Shown here piece after piece: positions 22,936 through 32,178 of a DNA stretch of 64,000 bases; the stretch's first letter is position 1; every line of letters begins with the position of its first letter. The translations under genes and the position numbers were made by a program. The notes beneath the pieces are model-generated. The model did no database searches, was not told where the DNA came from, and saw nothing but the letters and a program-made list of their open reading frames with translations. Source of the DNA: Linnemannia elongata (taxonomy: Eukaryota; Mortierellomycota; Mortierellomycetes; Mortierellales; Mortierellaceae); contig JAXBDG010000001.1 of assembly GCA_036320915.1 (NCBI GenBank), positions 4,052,001-4,116,000 on the forward strand. Reading direction: 5' to 3'.

Positions 22936-23574
22936 CCCAGTTGGCGCATAATACATATAATCAATGCACCTGACGCGTAGTGTGATGGTACCTTAGGCTG
23001 CTCTCTTATTCTGCCCCCACTCCTCCTAATAGCCACGCCTCCACACCTAACAACAAAGCCTCCTAAAACTGCGCCTCCTAGACACTAGTATAAATACCCC
23101 CTTCCCTCTTATACAATAAACAGCATCCGATTCTAGTTTTTCCTCCTTGTCCCCTTATAGTCTCCTGCTCTGCTCTTATTACACACGGTAAGCTGTTGCA
23201 TCAAAAAAAACCCCGTAGGTTTCTTCGCGGCAACTCTATAATGCTCTGAACGAGTTCATTGACATTGATTAGAATGCCCCAAATGACAAGAAAGGCAACC
23301 TCGTCGAACATGCCAAATCGCATGAATTGCATGAAAAAATTGACCTGTATGCACACTTGAGAGCGATCGATGTATGAGATTAGTGTCAGTCTTCCTTCTT
23401 CCTTCACATTATTATTCGCGTCATAGAGCATCATTCTCATCCTCTTCATTTCGTTCCTTTCTTCTCAACGTCTTTGTCCTCCTCATTCCTCCTTTGCTAT
23501 TACTACCTTCTTGTGACCGCATCATCACTGTTCCAGATATCATCCCCGTCACGCTTGTCGCGCTTTTCATCTTT
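22936..23574 (+). promoter_or_regulatory. conserved upstream block of F-box/LRR gene A
   Basis: Nearly collinear with 27025-27589 upstream of gene B, including CCAGCCCAGTT-GCGCATAATA, AATAGCCACGCCTCC, CTTATACAATAAACAGCATC and a shared ACACACGGTAAGCTGTTG that looks like a 5' splice donor (GT at 23188). A TATA box TATAAATA is at 23089-23096. An antisense-coding-like segment lies around 23200-23450. Part of the block also matches 45.8-45.95 kb upstream of gene C. Confidence 0.7.
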
Positions 23575-24999
23575 ATGGCTAAGATGGTTCAGACACATCC
23601 CCTCGATCTACATGAGATTCGCTCAAGAATTGCCAGTAGTCTTTCCCTTAAAGACCTTGCGACCTGTGCGCGTGTGAGTCAGGATTGGAACGACTCATTT
23701 ACACCACAACTCTACAAATCAGTCGTTTTGTCAAGACATGGCATTAGCATGGAATCTGTCGAGAGAAACAAGCGCTTTATACAACACCTGAATATTCAGA
23801 GCGCTGCCTATGAAGAAAAATTATCGCCATCTGTACGAGACAAATTAATTTCTAGCATCATGGCCAATTCGAAACTAGCCATTCTGGACTTGTCCTACAA
23901 CTCGATCGAATCCAACGGAGCTCAGGCGCTGGCTAATGCACTCAAGACCAGCCCGACTCTGCTTACTTTACTCTTGCATGGCAACTTCATCGATCCCGAT
24001 GGAGCTCAGGTGCTGTCTGAGGCACTCAAGATCAATTCGACTTTGACCACTTTCGAATTGGGGGGTAACATGATCGAATCCACTGGAACTCAGGCGCTGG
24101 CTGAGGCTCTTAAGACCAACTCGACCCTGTCCACTTTTAACTTGGACTACAACTCGATCGGACCCAACGGAGCCCAGGCGCTGGCTGAGGTACTCAAGAT
24201 CAACTCGACTTTGACCACTTTGCACTTGGGACGCAACTCGATGGGACCCAACGGAGCCCAGGCGCTGTCAGAGGTACTCAAGACCAACTCGACTTTGACC
24301 ACTTTGCACTTGGACGACAACTCGATCGGAGGCAACGGAGCTCAGGCACTGGCTGAGGTACTCAAGACCAACTCGACTCTGACCACTTTGCACTTGGGAT
24401 GGAACTCGATCGGAGACATTGGAGCTCAGGCGCTGTCAGAGGTACTCAAGACCAACTCGACTTTGACCACTTTGGATTTGAGATGCAACTGTTTCGGAGG
24501 CAACGGAGCTCAGGCGCTGGCTGATGCACTCAAGACCAACTCGACTCTGACCACTTTGGACTTGGAGGGCAGCTCTTTCGAATCCAATGGAGCCCAGGCA
24601 CTGGCTGAGACACTCAAGACCAACTCGACTTTAACCACTCTGCACTTGGGCGTCAACTCAATCGGAGAAAATGGAGCTCAGGCGCTGACTAAGGCACTCA
24701 AGATCAACTCGACTCTGACCACTTTGGACTTGAGCTGCAACTCGATCGGAGATAACGGAGCTCAGGCGCTAGCTGAGGCACTCAAGACCAACTCGACTTT
24801 GACTACTTTGGACTTGACGTTCAACTCAATCGAATCCAACGGAGCTCAGGCACTGTCAGAGGCACTCAAGATCAACTCCACTTTGATCACTTTGAACTTA
24901 GGCTCCAATTCGATCGGAGACAACGGAACTGAGGCACTGTCTGAGGCACTCAGGACCAACTCGACTCTGACTAATTTGCAGTTGTGGAACTGGCAATGA
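23575..24999 (+). CDS. F-box / LRR (ribonuclease-inhibitor type) protein, gene A
   Basis: Single exon, 474 residues from MAKMVQTHPLDL. The frame is open 67 codons further up, but the paralogues start here. Residues about 8-50 are an F-box (LHEIRSRIASSLSLKDLATC, then ARVSQDWNDSFTPQLYKSVV). From about residue 100 come 13 LRRs of 28 residues plus a partial one, following S-T-L-T-T-L-x-L-x-x-N-S-I-G-x-N-G-A-Q-A-L-A-E-A-L-K-T-N, the RI/NLRC3 type. In DNA they are 84-bp near-identical units. The last repeat ends abruptly at LQLWNWQ; just past the stop, the +1 frame continues NEAQALTEA, so the C-terminus was lost by a small frameshift. Probably an SCF adaptor or recognition protein; function unknown. 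Confidence 0.82.
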   Translation: MAKMVQTHPLDLHEIRSRIASSLSLKDLATCARVSQDWNDSFTPQLYKSVVLSRHGISMESVERNKRFIQHLNIQSAAYEEKLSPSVRDKLISSIMANSKLAILDLSYNSIESNGAQALANALKTSPTLLTLLLHGNFIDPDGAQVLSEALKINSTLTTFELGGNMIESTGTQALAEALKTNSTLSTFNLDYNSIGPNGAQALAEVLKINSTLTTLHLGRNSMGPNGAQALSEVLKTNSTLTTLHLDDNSIGGNGAQALAEVLKTNSTLTTLHLGWNSIGDIGAQALSEVLKTNSTLTTLDLRCNCFGGNGAQALADALKTNSTLTTLDLEGSSFESNGAQALAETLKTNSTLTTLHLGVNSIGENGAQALTKALKINSTLTTLDLSCNSIGDNGAQALAEALKTNSTLTTLDLTFNSIESNGAQALSEALKINSTLITLNLGSNSIGDNGTEALSEALRTNSTLTNLQLWNWQ

Positions 25000-25664
25000 A
25001 GCTCAGGCGCTGACTGAGGCACATTTCATAATCGACGTCTCTCCAATCACTACTCTCATCCTGAACGCCCTTTCAGTGAAAAAGATTTTCGCTCACATGT
25101 TTAAAAATGAGCATAAAGCGAATTTGAAATCCTTCGAAATAAGACTGAAAGAGCAAAGAGTTAACGAAGGATAAAAAAGCGACCTGACGGCAGGAACAAG
25201 ATGGCAAAGATCTAGCAAGGTATAAACCCCTTGACTAATGATGTAGTAAACCCATACCTTCTTGCGCCGCGCCCAACGTCCACCTCACCGTATTATAGCA
25301 TTGTAGTTACTGTGGTAGAAAGTTGGAAGCATGGTGGTTCTTGTGTTCTTTGCTCTTTTTCAGAGACACTTGCACCAACGATTAGCTGACCATGATTTTC
25401 AGTTTGTGTGTATGTGTGTGTGTTGAACCAAACTAGTGTATAAAGGAGCTACAAACCAACAAATCCCAACCGCAGGCGCAACGATCGTTCGTTCAAACGT
25501 TATCGAACCTCTTGATTCTGCAACAACACTTACTAAAAACCGATGTGGCAGAATACAAAGTATAAACCTCTAGACCACTTTCAGGCACGTGTTAAACTCA
25601 GCTCGAAATTGTACCCTTGAAAAAGAAAAGTAGTAGCAGCAGCAAGTGTCCACGGTAATAAAAT

Positions 25665-25777
25665 TGAATAAAGCATCAACAAATAACATTGAATTCAAAT
25701 GAAGCAAGGATTAAAAGAACCAATATCGAAGAATCAAAAAGCAACGTCGCTATGAACTCTTGGCTACCACAAGCCAG
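25665..25777 (+). repeat. dispersed repeat copy 3
   Basis: TGAATAAAGCATCAACAAAT through ACCACAAGCCAG; lies downstream of gene A in the same orientation. Confidence 0.85.
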
Positions 25778-26909
25778 TCGGGCATATTTTTACTCCGTCC
25801 CCTCTCCTAAAAAAAGTTGTGTCCCTCCCCTTGATTTTTTTCTCATGCCTTGCCTTGCCTCTCGCATGAAGGTTTTTGTGTCCCATCTCCTCCCATATCA
25901 TACATTTTTTCAACATCCTTCTCCATTCTTCCCAGCATGTACCTTATTCTCTTCGAGCTGTTGAAACTTTTTGGTAACTTCTCTGTCAACGTGCCCTCAG
26001 TCTTCTCCCTTTCTCAGTAAGTCCTGGATGGTTTCTCGTCGTCTTTCCTCTTGTTTGCCCTGCCTTTGATCGTTTCGGCTATCTATCATCATTTACGACT
26101 TGCCCTTTCTCACGTTCTCTCACTCTTTTCCTTCGCTCTTTTCAAGCAAGGTACTCATCATTACCCATAATATCCCATTAGAGTAGCAAATATTGTCCAC
26201 GATGGTGCTGACACTCCCATCTATATGGATATCCACTCACCATTACATACAGAAATACTTTTCAAAACTAAACACTTTGCAACTTTGCAACGCTCTTGTT
26301 TTGTCTAGGTATCATCGCTCAAAGATCTTTGCCACGGACTCAGACATTGTGGGCGGTTCAGTGTGGCAATTTGCTTTTACAAACCAATGCAATACGTTGG
26401 CGAGCATCTCCAGTAATCTTGATAAGATGATCGCCCGGGCTAAAGTCAAAGGATATTCTTGCACCCCAGCTTAAACTGCAGCAATTGGCGGCCCTAAACA
26501 GTGTTCTCCTATCATTATAATACTCTATGCCTTGTGGCCAATAGATTTTGCTCAACAAGAGGCTTTAGCCAAAAGAATTCCTGCACAGACTGATTGCCTC
26601 TCTACCTTTAACTAAAAAATATTGTTTGACAGCAAAATAGCCTTTTACGAGCATTTGAATTCTCTCTCCCTCTTTTTTCCCCTCCCTTTCATATATTTTC
26701 CATACTCTGTGGTGCACCTACTGAATATCCGCATCGACGATCCCAATCTACTTTTTAATTGAATAAACCATGGCTACTGATTGCCATATTCAGGTAAAGA
26801 AAACATAAACAGTGTTACGGAAATTCAAAACCCTGGGGCAAATAATGCAGCATACGCGCCAGGTACACGTTTATAATGAGAATATGAACCCTTTAAATAA
26901 TATAGACAG

Positions 26910-27024
26910 GTGAACAAAGCATCAACAACGTGGACTAGAATTCTAATGAAGCGAGGATTGAAAGAAGCGATATCGAAGGATTAAAGAGCAACGTCTCTAT
27001 GAATCCTTGGCTGCCACAAGCCAG
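26910..27024 (+). repeat. dispersed repeat copy 4
   Basis: GTGAACAAAGCATCAACAAC, GAATTCTAATGAAGCGAGG and GCTGCCACAAGCCAG are all present. It continues into sequence shared with the flank of copy 2. It lies upstream of gene B. Confidence 0.88.
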
Positions 27025-27589
27025 CCCAGTTAGCGCATAATACATATAAATCAACGCATTTGACGCGGAATGTGATGGTATCGCTGACTGCTCTCTTAAT
27101 CTTTCCCCCACTTCCCCTAATAGCCACGCCTCCGCACCCCCTAAAAACTGCGCCTCCTAGACACTCATTTAAATATCTCCTTCTCCTTATACAATAAACA
27201 GCATCCGATCTAGTTTTCCTCCTCGTTCTCTTACAGTCTCCTGCTCTGCTCTTATAACACACGGTAAGCTGTTGTCTCAAAGGTGTGGTAGCATTCTTCG
27301 TGGCAACTCTGTAATACTCTGGGCGACTTTTCATCCCAGATGAAAAGAAAGGCGACGTCGTCGAAGATGCCAAATCGCATGAATTGCATTAACGAAGTGT
27401 AATGCTTGCACACATCGAGCAATTGATGCATGAGATTAGCGTCAGTCTTCACATTTTATTTGCGTCATAGAATAATTCATGTAACATCTTCATTCCCCTC
27501 GTTCCTTCTTTGTTATTAGTACCTTCTTGTTACCTCGTCATCACTGTCCCGCAATCATCCCCGTCACGCTTGTCGCGCTTTTCATCTTT

Positions 27590-28618
27590 ATGGCTAAGAT
27601 GGCTCAGACACATCTCCTCGATCTACATGAGATTCGTACAAGAATTGCCAGTAGTCTTTCCCTTAAAGACCTTGCGACCTGTGCGCGTGTGAGTCAGGAT
27701 TGGAACGACTCATTTACACCACAACTCTACAAATCAGTCGTATTATCGAAATATGGTCCCAGCATAGAATCTGTTGAGAGGAACAAGCGCTATATACAAC
27801 GCCTGAATATTAATAGATCCGCCTATGAACAACTACAATCGATTTCTTCACGAGACAAGTTAATTTCTAGCGTCATGGCCAACTCGAAGGTAGTCATTCT
27901 GGACTTGTCCTACAACTTGATCGAATCCAACGGTGTTCAGGCGCTGTCTGAGGCACTCAAGACCAACTCGACTCTGACTACTTTGCACTTGGGAGACAAC
28001 TCGATTGGACACAACGGAGCTCAGGCGCTGTCTGAGGCACTCAAGACCAACTCAACTCTGACTACTTTGGACTTGAGCAGCAACTGGATCCAAGACAGCG
28101 GAGCTGAGACGCTGTCTGAAGCACTCAAGATCAACTCAACTCTGACCATGTTTTACTTGGGAGGCAACTCGATCGGAGCAAACGGAACTGAGGCACTCTC
28201 TGAGGCCCTGAGGACCAACTCGACTTTGGCTACTTTGGAATTGTGCGACAACCGCATCGAAGACTACGGAGCTCAGGCGCTGTCTGAGGCACTCAAGTCC
28301 AATTCGACTCTGACCACTTTGCACTTGAGAGACAACTCGATCGGATACATCGGAGCTAAGGCGCTGTCTGAGGCACTTAAGACCAACTCGACTCTGACTA
28401 CTTTGAACTTGGCCAGCAACTGGATCCAAGACAACGGAGCTGAAGCACTCTCTGAGGCCCTCAAGACCAACTCGACTCTGACTACTTTAAACTTGTGTGA
28501 CAACTCGATCGGAAACTACGGAGCCAAGGCGCTGGCTGAGGCACTCAAGACGAACTCAACCCTCATGGATTTCTTCATGGACCCTCCAACCTTAACTCTC
28601 GCTCCGGATGCACTTTGA
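27590..28618 (+). CDS. F-box / LRR (ribonuclease-inhibitor type) protein, gene B
   Basis: Single exon, 342 residues from MAKMAQTHLLDL. It shares the F-box with gene A almost residue for residue (ARVSQDWNDSFTPQLYKSVV) and then has only about eight 28-residue LRRs, against 13 in A and 18 in C. The C-terminal cap is TLTLAPDAL and matches the cap of gene C (TTTLAQDDL), so this end looks complete. Like A, the LRRs are 84-bp units with little divergence. The promoter block 27025-27589 is shared with gene A, and the 3' flank 28610-28900 is shared with gene C. Role unknown; likely SCF adaptor. Confidence 0.85.
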   Translation: MAKMAQTHLLDLHEIRTRIASSLSLKDLATCARVSQDWNDSFTPQLYKSVVLSKYGPSIESVERNKRYIQRLNINRSAYEQLQSISSRDKLISSVMANSKVVILDLSYNLIESNGVQALSEALKTNSTLTTLHLGDNSIGHNGAQALSEALKTNSTLTTLDLSSNWIQDSGAETLSEALKINSTLTMFYLGGNSIGANGTEALSEALRTNSTLATLELCDNRIEDYGAQALSEALKSNSTLTTLHLRDNSIGYIGAKALSEALKTNSTLTTLNLASNWIQDNGAEALSEALKTNSTLTTLNLCDNSIGNYGAKALAEALKTNSTLMDFFMDPPTLTLAPDAL

Positions 28619-28900
28619 GAGATAAACAAATATCTCCCACCTGTCGAAGAAATGAGCACAAAGCGACTTTGAAATCCCATGAAATAAAGATTGAAGGAGC
28701 AAGGCTCCCTTTTCCGGATTTGATGATATCTTTGTATTTTTGTTAGTTGCACCTTTACTGTAGTATTTGTAGGGCATCAGATATCATTTGATTGCTCTTT
28801 GTTTCCTTTCCAGTATTGCAGAGAGACAGTGTAACTGACAAATGTTGCTTTGGTGCATCATAGAATTATATTTCTCTATTCGCTACCAGTCGAGGGCATT
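28619..28900 (+). repeat. 3' flank of gene B shared with gene C
   Basis: This segment matches the reverse complement of 43330-43657 behind gene C: GAAATGAGCACAAAGCGACTT-like, CTGTAGTATTTGTAG-like and GTATTGCAGAGAGACAGTGT elements occur in the same order. It shows the duplication unit extends past the coding region. Confidence 0.75.
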
Positions 28901-29042
28901 ACAGCTGCCCTGCAATCTTGCTTTCGAACCCTGCCCTACACTGACACATATTTAAACCCAAGTGTACGGACCATACCCAGGGATCAGTAGAACTTTGTCG
29001 AGAAACACCAAAATCCTAATACAAAATAATGTTCCTTCAAAC

Positions 29043-29154
29043 TGAACAAAGCATCGACAACGCGACCTTGAATTCTAATGCATCAAGGATTGAAAGTGCC
29101 GATTGAAGGATCAAAAATCAACGTCTTTATGAACCTTTGGCTGTCACGAGTTAG
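29043..29154 (+). repeat. dispersed repeat copy 5
   Basis: TGAACAAAGCATCGACAACG, GAATTCTAATGCATCAAGG, then a diverged end (CTGTCACGAGTTAG). It lies downstream of gene B, about 140 bp before the next gene. Confidence 0.82.
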
Positions 29155-29292
29155 TTTCCTCTTGATTAGTTCCGTCCTAAAAAAAACGTCACATGTGATG
29201 ATTTGATGCCGCAGTGTCGATAAATAAAAAGAGTAAACAGCAAACACCAGATGCAGTATCATTTCCCCCTCTTGTTTTATCCAGAAAAAAAA

Positions 29293-30237
29293 ATGCATCT
29301 TGACCATGCCATCCCTTGGATTACGATTTCCAAACTATTTTCCGTCCGCCAGAACGACAAACCGTTACCGGCCCAGGATGGGACGCTCAGGTTCGCCGAG
29401 GATCTTAACCCTTGCAATAAGCCCAATCAAGATAAGGAGCTCCTCTATTTCTCGAATGCGATAGCAAACGTCATAAAAGAGTTCTCGACAACCGAACGTA
29501 AAAAATATCCGGTTCAGTTTCCAGCCGAGAGTTCAGGAGAGCTGTTCCCTGATGAGCTGTTACAGAAGCGCCACGCAAGCAACCAGGAGTATGCCGCTCA
29601 TGGTGACACGTACCTCACGGAGCAGAACCAGCGTCTGGAATATTGGATCAGGAGAGCCCATGGCGAGCGCGAACCAGACACACCGCTTGATCCATCCAAG
29701 ACCATGTTCTCATGTTTTGACCTTGACCTTGCAGACGCCGTCAAGATCCTCATCATTGAGAACCATATGTCCGCTGTCCTCACCTTGGCCCGTCATCCAC
29801 TCATTCCTCTCAACAACCTCGACTCAATCGGCTGGGGTCACAGTTTCGGGATCGACCACCTCGAGCATTATTGTCTTCAATCGTACGTCTACCTCAATAT
29901 CCTTGCCGAGTTTCCAGAGTGGTGCCAAAACGAAAAATATCGGAAGTTGGAGGCGTTTCAACGACTTGAAAGCCTTATGACAAGCACCTGCGACGGAGAC
30001 GGGCAGATGCCTATGCACCGCTCATTTTTTTGCGATCTCAACGAGGAAGGCCAGTTTGTGCCGAGGGACATCTTTGCAGACATGGGGAGGATGAAGGAGT
30101 ATCTGAAGCTTTGCTTTGCAGTGCTTTACCGGTACGATATGGTGGCCAAGGAGTACGGAAGAGAGCACGATTGGCTGAGGGCGATTGCCGATGCATTGGG
30201 TCAGCTTCATGTTAACATCTCTCATTATTATTGGTAA
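29293..30237 (+). CDS. hypothetical protein, 314 residues
   Basis: A single open frame with steady codon use. The frame is open from an ATG at 29251, but the ATG at 29293 follows a run of A, the better fungal context, so I use it. I do not recognise a domain. It is an acidic, soluble-looking protein with no signal peptide or membrane span. A notable internal block is FSCFDLDLADAVKILIIENH, followed by HPLIPLNNLDSIGWGHSFG, IDHLEHYCLQSYVYLNIL and a Trp/Tyr-rich C-terminus (LHVNISHYYW). The histidine/aspartate-rich centre could be enzymatic, but this is a guess. It sits directly after a dispersed repeat in the accessory zone. Confidence 0.6.
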   Translation: MHLDHAIPWITISKLFSVRQNDKPLPAQDGTLRFAEDLNPCNKPNQDKELLYFSNAIANVIKEFSTTERKKYPVQFPAESSGELFPDELLQKRHASNQEYAAHGDTYLTEQNQRLEYWIRRAHGEREPDTPLDPSKTMFSCFDLDLADAVKILIIENHMSAVLTLARHPLIPLNNLDSIGWGHSFGIDHLEHYCLQSYVYLNILAEFPEWCQNEKYRKLEAFQRLESLMTSTCDGDGQMPMHRSFFCDLNEEGQFVPRDIFADMGRMKEYLKLCFAVLYRYDMVAKEYGREHDWLRAIADALGQLHVNISHYYW

Positions 30238-31007
30238 TGGATAAAGTAAAACCGAAGGCATCCAAGCTGCTATAAATAAAGTACTCCTAAAAAATTATTA
30301 CGCCCATCATGTATCCGTCTTTTTTTATTAATTTTTTGAACTGCTCATCTGCCAATGTTCTGACCGGTCCCCCAGATTCCTGTCATTCATTGTCTTGATT
30401 CGTAACCTCATTCATTATCACTTGCCTTTTTTTTTTATTGTTCTCTCGTTTTTCCTCAGAGTACTGTATATGCATCATAGCCCTCTGTGGAATAGACATG
30501 GAGCGAGTCTATTGCACACTCTCCCGTATGGTCATTATATAGCGTCTGTACCTGCATTCCCTGCACTACTCTTCACCCTAAGTATCTTTCTTGTGTGCGA
30601 TTCAGAAGTGAACTTTTGATATTTGATCTTTGTTTTTTTTCTTATCAGTTGTTTCCTATGGCAAGATTTATGTTGGATTGATGCAACATGAGATAGGTTT
30701 GAATAGGTGGTTGCTTGAACCATTATCATTATCGGTATTATTTGGCGGGGGGTGGGGTGGGGGTCATTGAATGGATCGAGCCATGCACCTAACGTAATGG
30801 TCATGAATCCGTGATGTGGACAATGAACCCGACAAGGAAAATAAACACGTACCAAACTACGCCATCTGTGACGCGTCGAATATACCCCTTTTTTTGTAGC
30901 AATAGCAAAATGCTCATGCCTTCATCATAAGGGAGAGAGTATCTTTTTATTTTTTTGGTTGTACTGGTGGCGTCCAAGGCGAAGGAGTGAAGTAAAAAAC
31001 GAGGGAA

Positions 31008-31117
<110 letters not shown>

Positions 31118-31124
31118 GTGAATG

Positions 31125-31125
<1 letters not shown>

Positions 31126-31181
<56 letters not shown>
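31126..31181. repeat. poly-G tract, 56 G
   Basis: An uninterrupted run of 56 guanines on the + strand, just after the GA tract. It may be real G-quadruplex-forming DNA or a sequencing/assembly product. Confidence 0.95.
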
Positions 31182-31185
<4 letters not shown>

Positions 31186-31634
31186 CAAGGGGTTCATGCA
31201 GGCGGGCTCGAGTGTTGGATAGTGTTATTGGTTGCAGTTGTTCACGAAGGACGGAGTGGGGAGAAGTGAAGAAGATGATGAAGAAGAATTGGGAGTACAG
31301 ACAAAAGAAGGTAACGAAATTCAAAAAGTTACTCACTGATGGCAGCCCTGAATTTAGGTACGACCCTAAATATTTCCTAGCATTTATCACTGACCAATAA
31401 TGTCCCTTTCCCAGATCTTCCAAGAGTATCTCTGTCTCATTCTTTCTTTTTCTTCTAGCCCAAGAGTTTTTATAAACCCATCCTCGAGTGTACGTGTGCC
31501 CCATCGGGTATTTATTTCATTCCTATCTATTACAGCCGCTAGGGCGTCGTATAATAATGGTCCCTGGAACAAATGTTAACGGTGGTGGTGGTGTTGTTGC
31601 ATTTGGGGGTTGATACGAAGAAGCCAAGTGTAAG

Positions 31635-31770
31635 AGGAAGGGGTAAAGGTCTTTGCAGACGGCGTACCACTGCTTGCAGACGAGACGAGCGACCTCCTGG
31701 TGGGTTCTTGAGTGTCAGGGAAAGAGAGAATATGTTCCAGAACAGTCGTTGATGCTGAGGGCGCGTTGTT
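31635..31770 (-). pseudogene. F-box fragment, frameshifted
   Basis: The minus strand encodes THQEVARLVCKQWYAVCKDL, clearly paralogous to the F-box of the 36-kb gene (TAQLVCKQWYAVCKDL). The preceding helix (LFWNIFSLSLTLK) lies in another frame, and there is no LRR region behind it. A detached, broken F-box. Confidence 0.7.
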
Positions 31771-32178
31771 GGGGTAAACTCTTCACTTTCTATCGTTATG
31801 CTGTTCTTGACAGAGGGTTGTTGTTTCTTAGTGCGAAACAGGAGAATCTTTCGCGACGTGTTTTTGGGCGCTCGAGTCATCCAGCTCCAGGCTTTGAATG
31901 GAGGAATGGGAGGTGCGAAACGACGAATGCACTTGGTAATGAGTTGGCTAAAGTGAAGGCTGCACTTGGTACGGAGGATAAGTGTAAAGAGGCAAGGAGC
32001 AGAGAAAAAAAAGAAGCGGAAAGACCAATTGAAAGAGGCGGACAAGGGGGAGACACGAAATGTACCTCTTCTTTCGACCATGGAGTCAAACACGCCATTA
32101 AGAAATAACAGGCGGCCAATGTGTTGTATCAATCAACTCACGAACCAATTGCTCAACAATAATAGCTGCAATTTTTAT
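31771..32178. other. intergenic between F-box pseudogenes
   Basis: About 400 bp; nothing recognised. Confidence 0.4.

Larger units (their letters stand above)
25000..27589. other. intergenic region between F-box/LRR genes A and B
   Basis: Holds dispersed-repeat copies 3 and 4 and, from 27025, the promoter block shared with gene A. An open frame of 93 codons at 26193-26474 has no recognisable domain and no splice-supported extension; I do not call it. Confidence 0.5.

Noticed and set aside
23968..24335. Antisense frames with regular repeats in the LRR genes
   Set aside because: They mirror the 84-bp LRR units and have no independent support; the same applies at 44.1-45.1 kb.
23850..24990. 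Regular 84-bp repeats considered as a CRISPR-like array
   Set aside because: The units are contiguous coding LRRs without spacers, in a eukaryotic genome.
26193..26474. 93-codon frame between genes A and B
   Set aside because: No domain, no conserved counterpart in the paralogous units and no splice-supported extension.
20661..29154. Dispersed repeats as solo LTRs
   Set aside because: No TG...CA ends, no primer-binding site or polypurine tract, and length is only 100-118 bp.
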